NCBI RefSeq assembly: GCF_943734655.1 | Contig: NC_071355.1 | Location: forward strand, 30,540,964 to 30,604,963 | DNA length: 64,000 nucleotides | Direction of reading: 5' to 3' | Source of the DNA: Sabethes cyaneus | Taxonomy: Eukaryota > Arthropoda > Insecta > Diptera > Culicidae | Part shown: positions 33,177-44,443 of the stretch, one piece after another | Position numbering within the stretch: the first letter of the stretch is position 1 | Layout: each line of letters begins with the position of its first letter | Notes under the pieces: model-generated | What the model was told of the DNA's origin: nothing | Seen by the model: the letters and a program-made list of their open reading frames with translations, nothing else | Database searches by the model: none | Translations under genes and position numbers: made by a program

Positions 33177-34689
33177 TATATGCGCTGGAGGTCTCGCTTC
33201 CCTGGTGACGTGTATATTGGAGATAGAACAATGCCATGTTTGGACAAATTGTAGGTAATTTTATTATCTACAAATCTTTCTTACACCATTTCGACGAATT
33301 CAGAGGCGGAGAGACACTGGAGGTAAATTTATACTATTTGGTCGCCCGAACAACGTACGAGTCTTGCTTATGTCACGGCAAAATACTTTAAACATGATTT
33401 TTTCAATTTTTCACCGATAGAATATTTTGGGATTATGTTTTTCTGAAAGGGTATATCATATACTAAATTCCTGTGAAGAAACGTTTTGGGTTCATTCTAG
33501 TCACATAATATTGTTATTCCTGGTATGCGTGCGCCGGCAACACTCGCGGCCTATGGCCGACTCGTGCTGAATTATCTAATGTTACTATTGATAGTTTTTG
33601 GTGGTCTTGTTATTGATTAATGTTTTATGAGTCTAAAATTTCTCGAGTTTGATTAGTTTTTGAGTTACGCAAAAATTTCTGTTTTATTTGTATGAGAGTC
33701 CTTATCCACCTACCACAGGGGTGAGAGGTCTCAAACCATCATTAAAAAAATTCCTGCCTCCAAAACCCCCCACATGTCAAATTTGGTTCCATTTGCTTGA
33801 TTAGTTTTCGAGTTATGAGCAAATTTGTATTTCATTTGTATGGAAGCCCCCCCCCTCTTAAAAGGGAGAGAGGTCATTATTCCCCTCCTAAAGAGGGGAG
33901 GGGTCTCAATTCACCATAGAAAAAAAAATTGTCTACAAAAACACCCACATGCTAAATTTGGTTCCATTTGCTCGATTAGTTCTGGAGTTACGTAGAAATG
34001 TGTGTTTCATTTGTATGGGAGCTCCCCCTCTTAGTGGGGGGAGGGGTCTCTAACCATCATAAGAACCTTCCCTGGCTTCAAAAACCCCTATATGCAAATT
34101 TTCACGCCGACCGGTTCAGTAGTTTTCGATTCTATAAGGAACATACGGACAGACCGACAGACAGAAATCCTTTTTTATAGGTATAGATAGGATTTTTCTA
34201 TCTTTGTTGAAGAGATAGAAGGTTACTGTCTTCAGCAAAATTTCTTGTAATAATATGCTCAAAAACTTTGCAGAACACATCAATGTGTTATATTAAAACT
34301 GAAGAGCAATAATTTTTTTATTGCACTTTTAGGGGGATTAATCAAAATTTTGAATTCCGCTGAACGATAGAACTTAATTTTAAGAAAGTCTTCCAAAGGT
34401 TCCATAAACCTAAAACCAAGTTTCCCGCTCAAAGCTAATGCGCACCAAAAAAGGTTCTGAACCAGTGTACTGTGCCCGGTTCATTGAGCTTTCGGTTGAC
34501 CAATTGAGGGTTAAAATTTAATTTTTAGTTTTAGGTCATAAGTGTTGAACTTTGAAAAAAAATTCGAAAAAAAATCCCGATTTTGCCAGTTTCCCCATTT
34601 TGTCAGCCCAAAATTCAACATGGGGATGACAAAATCGGAACATTCCTGTATTAGGTTAATTTTAGGAATTGAAAAATTCATGTTCTGCC

Positions 34690-35900
34690 ACTTGGAATCC
34701 GTTTGTTGCTGCTTCTAGAGAAAAAAACGGAAAAGAGCACAGCGAAAAACGTGACAAAAAACTGGACAAGCAGGATAGAGAAAGGGGAAAGAAAAAAAAG
34801 GAGAGCATTAGCAGAGGAAAAAACAAAAAAAAATGTGATACAAACGGAACGTAAAAATAGAAAAACAGGAGGTAAAAAAGGAAACAAGAAGTAAAAAAAG
34901 AAAAAGTGCAACAAAAGAGAAAAAATGGAAAACGACGCAAGAAAGCTGAAACTGGATAGAAAAATTAGAGAACGGAAAACGAGAAAAAACGAGAGAAACG
35001 AGAGAGAAAATGAGTATAAACTGGACAGAAAAGGAAAATAAACGAAAAAATTATGTACAAAATGAGAAAATACGGGAGCGGGAAATTGAGAAACGAGAAC
35101 AGATAAACATGAAAATGAAGAAAAAAAAATAAAAACGAAAGACAAACGGAATAAAACGAAAAGTAGATTGTGGCAGATAAGGAGGAAAAGCAAGACATAA
35201 TCAGAGAAACAACGAAACAGACGAAAAAAACTAGAAATAGAAAACAAAAAACGAAACTGGAAAGGAGTAAAAACGGATCTGAAAATGACAGAACGGAAGA
35301 AAACAGGCGAAAAAACGGAACAAAAGAGATAAAAGCATCATTGAAAAGGGCTAAAATGAGAAAGTGGAAAAGCATGACTGAGAAGGTGAAAAAAACGGAA
35401 AAGAAAAGAAAGAAAACAGGACAAGGAACGGGAAATGAAATAGAAAACAAGAAAAACTGACAGGGAAAAGCAGAACAGCGAGAGCAGAAAAAAAACCGAT
35501 AGAGAAAACGAGGAATACCGGGAAAAGACGTCAAACGGGACATAAAAGTAGAAATGGTGAATAGAAGTGGGATGGGCAAATAGGACAGAAAAAAAGAGAA
35601 ACAGAAAAAACGGATAAATTAAAACGGTAAATTTAGAGAGAACTGAACATAAAAAATGTAAGCAAAGGGAAAAAAGGGAGCCAAAAAGTGAATAAACGTA
35701 ACAAAAAAGAAGAAAAGCGGGGCAGCTCAAAGGGGAAAACGGTACAGACAAAGACGAAAAACGAAAAGAAAAACAGTTGAAAATGATGAAAACAGAAAAA
35801 GAAAAATGAAAACGAGAAAAAAAGAGAAAAGAATAGACGAAAAACGGGAAAGAAAACTACCCAAAAATGGGTGAAGAGCAAATGGAAAAATAGTAAATAT
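34690..35900 (-). repeat. Polypurine/polypyrimidine block 1
   Basis: The plus strand is dominated by G and A (gaaaa, cggaaa, agaaaa phrases). The block is collinear with 36950-38240: both begin after 'cttgttgct(t/c)c...gagaaaaaaa' and share 'ccgatagagaaaacgagga' and 'aaaactacccaaaaatggg'. It is therefore a diverged repeat copy, not random simple sequence. Long minus-strand frames are Phe/Ser-rich artefacts. Confidence 0.8.
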
Positions 35901-36016
35901 TAAATGAAACAATTAAACATTACTGTGTTGTGTACAGGAATGACTGTTGTAGTTCGACCAATAGCAGAAAAAACCCACCCCAACAAACTTGACAAGAATT
36001 AGTTTAATATGTTTTT

Positions 36017-36054
36017 GCCCTGATGAAGAGAAAATAAATCCTTGAAACGTTGGC
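36017..36054 (+). ncRNA. Hammerhead-ribozyme-like motif (degenerate)
   Basis: CTGATGA (36020-36026) and GAAA (36044-36047) are spaced as in a hammerhead core. A 3-bp helix I can form between GCC (36017-36019) and GGC (36052-36054), and ACGT after GAA could make the minimal helix III seen in Penelope-like element ribozymes. Helix II pairs poorly (AGAG against CCTT), so activity is doubtful. It may be a relic of a Penelope-like element. Confidence 0.35.
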
Positions 36055-36124
36055 CTAGACAGCAACTAAACTAGTTTACTAGTAACCCGATGACCAAAAT
36101 GTCATCACTAAAACCAAAAAAAGT

Positions 36125-36235
36125 TCAAGTTGAGCTTAATTTCAAGTCCAAATTCTATTCTAATTTCAAAACCCCAAATTCAACACTGATTGTAAGTTCA
36201 ATTTCGATTCTAATTTCATGTCCATTGGCAATTAT
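36125..36235 (+). repeat. Short AATTTCAAGTCC array
   Basis: A few degenerate units ('aatttcaagtccaaattc', 'gtaagttcaatttc') between the hammerhead-like motif and the 36234 repeat. Confidence 0.6.
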
Positions 36236-36745
36236 GTCTCATGAAATTTTTTTGAAATAAGGACATTGCAAATCATATTTAAAGTTTTTGTCACCCCCCT
36301 CTTGGAAATTGGCATGAACAATTGGGGGGCAAAAACATAATTTATAGGATATGAGTCAAATTTATTTTTATAAAATGAATTGTCTGTGGGCTCTACAGTC
36401 TGAAAAACTCGAAAAATGAGTCTCCGAGTTGAATTAACGCTTCTAGCACGAAACAGAAATGGAAATTCGAACAATGGAATTTCCGAAAATCGTCCAAAAA
36501 AATTTTCCTTCGTTTTTGTCTTTTTTCGTATATTTGTGCATTGAAAATAATAACGAATATATTATAAGCAAGAATAGATTCGGTTTTCACGTTTAAACCT
36601 TAAATAAAAATTCTTAAAATCCATGTTTTTTTTTTGCTCGAGTTAAAAATTCACTTTGTTTTTTTTTTCGCCCCCCCCCCCCCCTTCAGTGGCCGAACAC
36701 CGGAAGGACAAAAACTTTATAAAATATTTGTAATGGCCTAATTTT
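36234..36745. repeat. Dispersed ~500-bp repeat, second copy at 45940-46400
   Basis: The two copies share in order 'gtttttgtcaccccc', 'gtctgtgggctc', 'ctcgaaaaatga', 'ggttttcacgtttaaac', a C-rich run with 'cccttcagt' and 'ggacaaaaactttataaaat'. The last module also occurs at 9060-9125. Confidence 0.65.
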
Positions 36746-36949
36746 TTCAATTTCTAATCTTTTAATGATAAAATATTCATTATAACATGTTTTGTTGGTT
36801 CTGAGTTATGGCCGAAAAACTCGGCTTCCTACCATATCTCATGAACTAAACAGAACGCTGTATGAGTTACCAGTTTCGTATGAAAATCCAACTGAACTTT
36901 CGTACCTCATTTACACATGGATTACCGATAGATCTAGATGTGGAATGCC

Positions 36950-38240
36950 TCTTGTTGCTCCTGGAGAAAAAAAAACGGAAAAGTGCACAACAAAAAACTG
37001 GCCAAAAACGATAGAAAAAGAGGATAAACATAATAGAGAAAGAAGAAAAACTGGCAAGAGAAAGAAAATATCTAAAAAAAAGAGACGATGAGAGTGAAAA
37101 CGCGATGTGAAAAGAGGAAGAAGTGGAAAAGAAGAAGAAGAAGAATATAAAACGAGGCAAAAAAGCGGTGATTGAAAAGAAAAAGAAGAAGAACGAAAGA
37201 GAAAGGAAGAAAAATGAGAAAAAAGAAGGGAAAACGAGAAAGAAAATGAGGATAAATTGGACAGGATAAGAAAAAATGAAACAAACAACGAAAAAACGCC
37301 ATAAAAAAAGAGGAAAAAAGGAGAAAATAAGGGAGCACAAAAATTGAGAAACGAGAACAAATAAAGATGAAAATGGAAAAGAGGAAAACCGGATCTGAAA
37401 ATGACATGACGGAAGAAAAACAGAGGAAAAACGGAACAAAAACAAAAGCATCACTGAAAAGGGTTAAAAATAAGAAAGTGGAAAAGCGTGACTGAGAAGG
37501 CGAAAAAACAGTAAAGAAAAGAGAGAAAACAGGAACAGGAAACGGAAGAGAAAACAAGAGAAACCAAAAGTTAAAAGGAGAATAGCGAGAGCGGAAAAAG
37601 AAAACCGATAGAGAAAACGAGGAAAATCGGGAAAAGAGGTCAAACGGGATATAAAAGGAGAAATGGTAAATAGAAACGGGATGGGGAAATTGGACAGAAA
37701 AATAGAGAAACAGAAAAACGGTTAAACCGTTTTAGGTAAATTTAGAGAGAAAGAGATAGAAAACTGAATATAACAAATGTAATCAAAGGGAAAAAGGGAG
37801 CCAAAACGTGAAAAAACATAACAAAAAAGAAGAAAAACGGGGCATCTAAAAGAGAAAAACGGTACAGACAAAAACGGAAACCGAAAAGAAGGACAGTTAA
37901 AAGAGATGAAAACAGGAAAAGAAAAAGGAAAACGAGAAATAAAGAGAAAAGAATAGGCGGAAACGGGAAAGAAAACTACCCAAAAATGGGTTAAACAAAA
38001 AGGAACAAAAGGAAAAACAGGACTAAAAATAATAAAAAGGGAACCAACTAAATGAAACAATTAAACAGAAAACACGGGACAGATAAAAAACGATAGAAAA
38101 AGGCAAAAAACGGAAAGAAAACCAAGAAAAGTGTGAGCAAACCCTACAAAACGATTGAGAAAAGAAGATAGAAATGAACAAAAAGTGGAAAAACGGGACT
38201 GGAAGAGTTTTTTTCTCAGAAAAGAGATAAGATGTATGAG
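36950..38240 (-). repeat. Polypurine/polypyrimidine block 2
   Basis: Direct-orientation relative of 34690-35900. Its right edge ('gagagagtaagacgaaaca', then an AATTTCAAG array) matches the reverse complement of the left edge of 4930-5480. The three blocks define a family in which a long pyrimidine-biased body adjoins an AATTTCAAGTCC array. Confidence 0.8.
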
Positions 38241-38259
38241 AGAGTAAGACGAAACATAT

Positions 38260-38650
38260 AAATTCTAATTTCAAGTAAAATTTCGTCTCTATTTTCGTGA
38301 ACATATCCAGATACAAGTTGAATTTAAACTCTGATTTCAAGTTCAATTTCTAATAAAATTTGAATTCCAATTTCAAGTTTAATTTCAAATGTAATTCCAA
38401 GTTTAATCTTGAGTTCAAGTTATATCCAATTCCAATTCCAATTTCATTCTTAATTTTAAATCCAATTTTAAGTTGCAAATCTAATTCAATTCCAATTTCA
38501 AGTAAGATTCCGAGTCTAATTTAAAATTATGCTTCAAATTCTTTTCAAATGTCCGATTTCATGTCTAATTCCATGTATGAATTCCAGTCCAAATTACTCC
38601 AAATTTTAGTGCAATTTCAAATCCAAACTTCAGTCCAATTTCCAGTGCAA
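38260..38650 (+). repeat. Degenerate AATTTCAAGTCC array
   Basis: About 390 bases of imperfect 'aatttcaagttcaatttc' units directly after polypurine block 2. Confidence 0.75.
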
Positions 38651-38789
38651 TTAGAATGAAAAACTGGCAACACTGTTAAGAAAAACTTTGCTATATATTG
38701 TATAAATGCTTTGCCGATATGGCAAAGTAGTTTAACATTGCGAAGAGAATCACTGCTTAAAAGAAATTATTTTGCTTATAATTTTTCAT

Positions 38790-39420
38790 AAAAATGGGGT
38801 ATTCTTTGATTTAAAACGCTATATCTCTGGATCGGCAAAGAATACCTCGGGGCGATGAGTGATTCTCATGTAAAAAATCTGCGAAACACGATGAAGTTGA
38901 AATTCTTGAGTTAAAATTGTCTTCATTGAGAGAAAAATGTAAATTTAGTTTTCAAATTGAGTTTAAAAATACTTGGCAGCTCAAAAATAATACCTTTTTC
39001 GAATTCCGTGGGTGAGTTTCTTTGAAAATGTGAAAATAGTGTCTTTCTAAACTTAATATTGCCTGAGATATAAGCAAAAGGAAAAAAATTACATAAAAAA
39101 GGGTATTGCTTGCTTTAAAACGCTGTATCTCGGGATTGGCAAAGAATAGCTCGGGACGATAAGTGATTCTTATGTAAAAAAAATCTGCGAAATACGATGA
39201 AGTTGAAATTTTTGAGATGAAATTGTCTTCATTGAGAGAAAAATGAAAATTTAGTTTTCAAATTGAGTTTAAAAATATTTGGCAGCATTGGTGCTTAAAA
39301 ATAATGTTTTTCTTTCGAATTCCTTGGGTAATTTCCTTTAAAAATGTGAAAATTCTAAACCCAATAGTTCCGGAGATATAGGCAACAGAAAATAAGAGGT
39401 TTTGACAAAAACGGGTATTT
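38790..39420. repeat. Two tandem copies of a ~305-bp unit
   Basis: 'ttaaaacgctatatctc', 'tctgcgaaacacgatgaag' and 'attgtcttcattgagag' in the first copy recur about 305 bases later as 'ttaaaacgctgtatctc', 'tctgcgaaatacgatgaag' and 'attgtcttcattgagag'. No coding potential is evident. Confidence 0.75.
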
Positions 39421-39439
39421 TCCTTAAAAATGGAGGTGC

Positions 39440-41870
39440 TCCCATTAATCAAGGGAATGTCCGATCGGCACCAAATTTTCGATTTTTACTTTCTGACCGA
39501 AAACGAACAATCTGGCGAAATTTGGTTCAAATTCGTGAAGGTCGATAGCACGGGGCTCGGACACTTCGCGTGGAATGACCCTTATGATTGAAAAATTATA
39601 TTATCGCTGAATAAACAATATTTAAACAGAAATCGGCAGTTAGAATCAAAAGTGACCAACAATTGTGTGCGCGAAAATTGAATGAACTGAAAAATATAAG
39701 TTGTGAAAAAAATATTGTTTGGACCGGTAAAACTTAAAACCGCAAATCTCGATTGCCGGTCGAGTGCGATTGCAATTACACCACCGCACAGCGCAGATAA
39801 TGATTATTCATTCAGCAACCTAATAACAAGTTTTGTATCGTTCTTCCAATGTGTACATTCTTCACAGTGAAAGGATTGTTTGAATGATACAAATTGTTGT
39901 ATTATTTTTGAACAGTATGAACAGAGTACATATATTTTATAAGTCATTTAGAAGCTGGGACGGTAACAAACAGGGTAAAACCGTTGCTTATATTAAAAGT
40001 CTAGAATAGGTCGTCTCTCAAGGTCACCCCGAATGAATGCCAGCCGCCATAAATCCAGCTCTATATCGCTATTATATCCCAATAAAATTCCATCCCAATT
40101 ACTCCCAGGTAAACGCAAGTAAAAGGATACAGAACGTATTATTCAATCCTATGCCCATTCCAATTAAACGCTCTAATTCAAGCGCCAGCCGGCCAGTCAG
40201 CCACCGAAGGAAGCACCTAGAATCTATTATAACCCATTCGTGCCGACCAATTCAACGGACCGAAGCAGCGCAGCGGCGGCAGCAGCAGCAGCAACAGCCT
40301 CTCATTAATCAGCTTAATTCTTTCCGATAAATAACTAGCTCTATGTACGGCCGCCTTACTCTACACCAAAGCTTTTTCGGTTCCCTCGAAGCCATCTTTT
40401 CTGTCTCTGCTCAGCCACTACCACCATCTCGAGTGCCGGGCCGGGCCGGCTCGGTTTAGTCAATACTGGCCCTAGCACAAAAAAAAACTTGCTCACCGCA
40501 TTCTGTAGCTGTAGGTACCGAGCCAGCTTGACGACCGCATTCCGCATCAGGAATCGAAACATTAAAAGCTGCCCCTTACCGGATATGCTGCTTGCGCCCT
40601 TGCTGTATCGCCCCTATGCTATGGTCTCTCCAACTGACCGACCGACCGACCGACTGGACCGAAACCGAGCAGTCCCAGCAGTCAAATGTATTTTTATATC
40701 TAATAGATTTAATGCACTCGCCGACACGGCGGCAAGAGATATCGAGAAAGAAAACCCTCAGCCTGACGTGGAAGAGAGCTCTATGTCTAAATGAAACATT
40801 TTCCTTCGGTTTTAAGCTGTAATTACACTAATTGCTTCTGATTCGAGCCGTTTCGAAACTTTTGGCCCGATGCGATGGAATGCGGCCTCACGTTTCCGTG
40901 GAAGCGGCCAGAAAAAAAGTACAACAACGTTGACCTGTTGCAGTTGGCTGCCACATAAGTGGCAATTATGTCACCGGTGGAGTACAGATATTTTCACTTG
41001 CGGTAAATGTATTCAACGAGTCTAAAAATTTCGACACAGCGGAAGGATATACCTTAAAATGCTGAAACCACCCAGTGAACTCCAGTGCGACGAAGATTCG
41101 GACCGAGAAAAGTACTTCTGGTTGCTCTTTTTGTTTGGTTCTATACCGAATACTATGTACGCCCCGACTATATAGCTTGTGTCCCATTCACAGTGCAGGG
41201 AATTGGAGCAAAAGTTGGCACAGTAGTTCCGGAACTGGCATCAAGCGGCATGGCACTTTATCCCCGGTTGTTTTTAAGCTGCGTTTTTTTTTAATTGCTA
41301 GCAAAACGACGATGCACATAGCGAATAAGCAGAAAAAAAGAAGGCGAATGTAGGTACATCCTAGATATAGGAGCTAAGGTGCGATTAGACGATTCAAGGG
41401 GATACGGCAAGTTAAGGGATGGAAATGGCACATTTCAGTGTGCAGCCAAGCGCGGGCTGTCCGGACTCTTCACTTTCGTATCGTATTGTTATGTCAGGCA
41501 GAATTCATATATAGAAAAAAAATCTGAGGCCAGGAGGAGGGTGTTATCATCAAGTTACTGTTTTGAACTCTACTGTGAATAATACTGTCGAATTTTTGAA
41601 GGAGATAATGTGCGGGAAAGCGCACATGATATCGTTTCAAATGCAAAAGAAATGCACTCTTTTACCCATCTGAAATTTTATCTTCCCATTGTAAGAAACC
41701 GGCCACCCCCCCTGCGCTGGTTCTTTTATGTCAAAACCCATATGTGCCAATATTGATGAAAAACCGTCCAGCCGTTCCGGAGTTATGGCGGAACATACAT
41801 TCAAACATTTTGTTCCTGCTGACCGTTTCTGCTGACTGTTCCTGCTGTCTTACTGATAACTACTTTCTTC
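39440..41870. other. Mostly unique DNA, balanced-GC island at about 40040-41600
   Basis: Contains a CAG-rich run (40270-40300), a (GACC)n run (40637-40656) and overlapping short frames with no recognisable domain. No repeat known from elsewhere in the window is seen. Possible regulatory or non-coding exonic DNA. Confidence 0.35.
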
Positions 41871-41872
41871 TA

Positions 41873-42805
41873 ACGGGTGGCAACTAAAATTTTGGATTTT
41901 TTTTCTCAAGCTGTCAAAAAAAGACAAAGATACATGAAGAAAATCTGATTTACCGAAATTAAAGATGCATTATCCATTGTTGAAAAAAAATTAGTGTACA
42001 TTTGAAAACGGTTCGTAGTCGGCTGTTCGGCGAAGCTTTCGTTTGATGTCCGAACAGGAGCGTTGTACGGCCATCATATCAACTTTGCGAATGCATCTCT
42101 TGATTCTACCAATCAACAGTTTGCAATTCGTGGTTCTCCAGTTATTTTTGTGCACCAAGGAACTCAAAATCCGGAAGAAACCTTCGATTGGGCGTACTGA
42201 TACAGATTTTTCGGGTCGTGGTTTTTGGGTAAAAGTGGGATCGAATGGGTATTCAGGAACGATTGTGTTTTTTTTTGGCGTAATGCGATGATGCTCTATC
42301 CGGCCAAAACACGTATTGTCCATCTGAATGATGTTTTTGTACAACCGGAATCAAAATTTTCTTCAAACATTCGTCTGGTGCATCTTAATTGATAGCCAAA
42401 CCAGAGGGCTTGTTTGTTGAAGAAACGAGAAAGAAAACGATGTCCTTCTGCGTCCATAATTTTGGCTGGTCTTCCACTACCTTGTCTGCGAATAGTTGTT
42501 GGGCATCTTAGGATATGGTAAACAGTCGAAGCCGCATCATATTTACTTTTTAAATGTTGTACCGTATACTTTTTACCGAGATTTTTGTTGCAGTTCATAG
42601 AAGTGTACAACGCGCTCCCGAAATGCTTCTTGTTTCGACGCTATTTTTAGCAAAACTGGGCAAGCATAAACCAAACAAAAAATATTAACAAAGAGAGGAG
42701 AGAGAGAGAGAGCTAACACATACATACTCTCATTTCTCTCTGAGTTCGTTTGTTAATGAGCATAAGGGCCGCGAAAAAATTCCAAAATTTTAGTTGCCAC
42801 CAAAT
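41873..42805 (-). mobile_element. Tc1/mariner-like element, internally deleted, intact TIRs
   Basis: Terminal inverted repeats of about 28 bp: GGTGGCAACTAAAATTTTGG at the left, and the same at the right when reversed. TA dinucleotides lie just outside (41871-41872 and 42806-42807), although the 2-5 bases between TA and the matching repeat differ. Inside, on the minus strand, are an N-terminal and a C-terminal piece of a transposase, but not the catalytic middle. Confidence 0.75.
42001..42610 (-). pseudogene. Transposase remnant lacking the catalytic core
   Basis: Minus-strand 42610-42345 encodes a helix-turn-helix-like segment (KKYTVQHLKSKYDAASTVYH, then RQGSGRPAKIMDAEG). After a frame change, 42344-42001 encodes a C-terminal segment (IEGFFRILSSLVHKNNW, LIGRIKRCIRKVDMMAVQ, DIKRKLRRTADY). 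The order and small size imply that most of the DDE/D domain is missing. The element can only have moved with help from another transposase. Confidence 0.65.
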
Positions 42806-42809
42806 TAAA

Positions 42810-43180
42810 ACCAAATCGATTTTAAAGAAATGTAACCTCATCTCTGGGCACACCATTGAATTCAAAGTGCCTTCTACTTCTATTTGCTCTTCGCTTGAAT
42901 TTAAAACATTCCAAGTTCACCCCATTTGAAATGCTACAAAAAATGTCATCTACCAGCCAATTGAAATGAAATATGTATATATTTTATCAATGAATTTAAA
43001 TCAGCAATGAAAAGGCAAAAAGGGATGTTCCATGGGTGCTCCTAAGTTTTGTTTATAGAAGTAACCCTCGAAAGAAAAATACTTTTTTCGACCGGATTTC
43101 ATGTAACCTTTAACTTACATTTCGAAGCCTTAGAAGATACACAGTTTCACTTACCGTGTCAGCTTTTGTGTTTCGAGCAG
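42810..43180. other. Short AT-rich spacer, nothing recognised
   Basis: No gene or clear repeat seen. Confidence 0.4.
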
Positions 43181-43184
43181 CAAG

Positions 43185-43590
43185 AACGAATACGAAAACG
43201 AAAACGGAAATGAAAACGAAAATGACGACGAAAATCAAAAGACGAAAATCAAAAGACAAGAATCAATAGACGAAATTCAAAAGACGAAAATCAAGCGACG
43301 AAAATCAAAAGACAAAAATCAAAATCCGAAAATCGAAAAACGAAAATTAAAAATCAAAAGACGAAAATAAAAAAACGAGAGTCAAAAAACTAAAATCAAA
43401 AGACGAAATCAAAGGACGAAAATTAAAAGACGAAAATCAAAAAACGAAAGTCGAAAGACTAAAATCAAAAGACGAAAATGAAAAGACGAAAATCAAAAAA
43501 ATAAAATCAAAAAACGAAAACCAAAACTGAAAATCAAAAGACGAAAATCAACAAACGAAAAATGAAAAACAAAAAATGGAAAATGAACAA
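43185..43590 (+). repeat. 14-bp minisatellite, GACGAAAATCAAAA
   Basis: About 29 tandem units of GACGAAAATCAAAA with substitutions and 1-2 base indels. Purine-rich. Confidence 0.9.
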
Positions 43591-43599
43591 AGAAAAAGT

Positions 43600-44435
43600 C
43601 CATTTTTTAGATTGTCTTAAAGTAAAACTCATTTGTTAGGAAGTGAAGAAACGTATGGTGCGAAGAATGATAAAATTGAATGAAATGGAAAATTTCGATA
43701 TATGGGCCAAAAATATATCGGGGAGTGCAATGACAGGTGGGATTTCAACCACAGTTTTAAGGAGGGGAGTGAGATGGACCACATGTTCTACGGCCGCGGG
43801 TTCTCGTACGAAGTAATGGTTACTTTTGTTAAATGATCAAATAGGTATACCCCCTTAGGATAAACCCCTTCATATATCTCCCCCTTGTTAACCCTAGAAA
43901 CGCTACTAACTATATAAAGGCTGTCCAATGACTACGAACACATTTTTATTTATTTCAGACCTCCCCGGGCTATTTTCGTTCATACTTTTTGTATGATGCG
44001 TTGTTTTTGGCAGACCCCCTGCCCCTAACAGTCCACTTAGTTCATGGACGGCCCCATATGAACTACTTTATACTGATATTTATGTGTATTGTTTATAAAC
44101 ATGCTAATGTTCACTGTTTAGGTATTTACCTACCTAATTAACTTTATGTTTTTGGCACAATGTCACCCTCTAGAAGGGGTGAGATTGTGCCAAAGTTCAT
44201 GCACTTCCAGTAAAATTAGGTTTCATTGTAACTAAACCATCTCTACGGTAGTTGTTAATTAAACAATTTGGTTATATTGATAGGTCTGAATTCAACTTAA
44301 TTCCTAAATTGCGTGTATACTGAGCTAAAGAACAAAAACATATGCTTTTTTGGCACAATCTCGCCCCGGATGACGGTAACTAAAAGCAGGTCCCTGACAG
44401 GACATCATGCTTTCGTAGCAATGGGTTGTAGTCTC
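43600..44435. other. AT-rich spacer with a strong hairpin at 44151-44194
   Basis: The hairpin TTTGGCACAATGTCACCC...GGGTGAGATTGTGCCAAA has arms of about 19 bases with one mismatch and a short loop. 'ggcacaatctcgcccc' recurs at 44351. Nothing coding is recognised. Confidence 0.5.
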
Positions 44436-44443
44436 AGTCACCT

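Larger units (their letters stand above)
27433..33535. mobile_element. Element with ~550-bp inverted arms inside the Helitron
   Basis: The left edge 'acgcgtaccagaaataac' and the right edge (reverse: 'cgcataccaggaataac') begin inverted arms. These can be followed from 27433 to about 27990 on the left, and on the right from 33535 down to 33178, continuing at 31722 down to about 31440. The right-arm gap is the retroelement insertion at 31723-33176. Arms differ at many positions, so it is not a recent palindrome. No transposase is recognised in the interior. Class is unknown; long-armed foldback-like elements are one possibility. Confidence 0.6.
27263..34187 (-). mobile_element. Helitron-like element inserted in the MITE
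   Basis: On the minus strand it starts TCTATACCTATAAAAA and ends GGGTCAGCTAG. The flanks are GAGAAA (to 27262) and TAGGATTTTTC (from 34188). The uninterrupted MITE at 16432-17270 reads gagaaataggtttttc on the reverse strand, so insertion was exactly between A and T with no target duplication, the known Helitron behaviour. Its own sequence is 27263-27432 (3' part) and 33536-34187 (5' part, with ~145-bp monomers); the rest is further insertion. Confidence 0.8.
26879..34648 (-). mobile_element. TA-flanked MITE, second copy, split by a 6.9-kb Helitron-like insertion
   Basis: The left terminus CAGTAATGTTCCGATTTTGT (after TA at 26877-26878) and the right terminus (reverse: CAGGAATGTTCCGATTTTGT, before TA at 34649-34650) match the 839-bp MITE at 16432-17270 in opposite orientation. 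Sequence 26879-27262 corresponds to the right part of that MITE and 34188-34648 to its left part. Everything between is the insertion at 27263-34187. Confidence 0.8.

Noticed and set aside
34678..35881. Minus-strand frames up to 204 codons, hydrophobic in appearance
   Set aside because: Composition artefact of polypurine block 1 read on its pyrimidine strand.
36867..38346. Minus-strand frames up to 195 codons
   Set aside because: Composition artefact of polypurine block 2 and the adjoining array.
43185..43590. CRISPR-like array
   Set aside because: The units are continuous 14-bp tandem repeats with no unique spacers, and the genome is eukaryotic.
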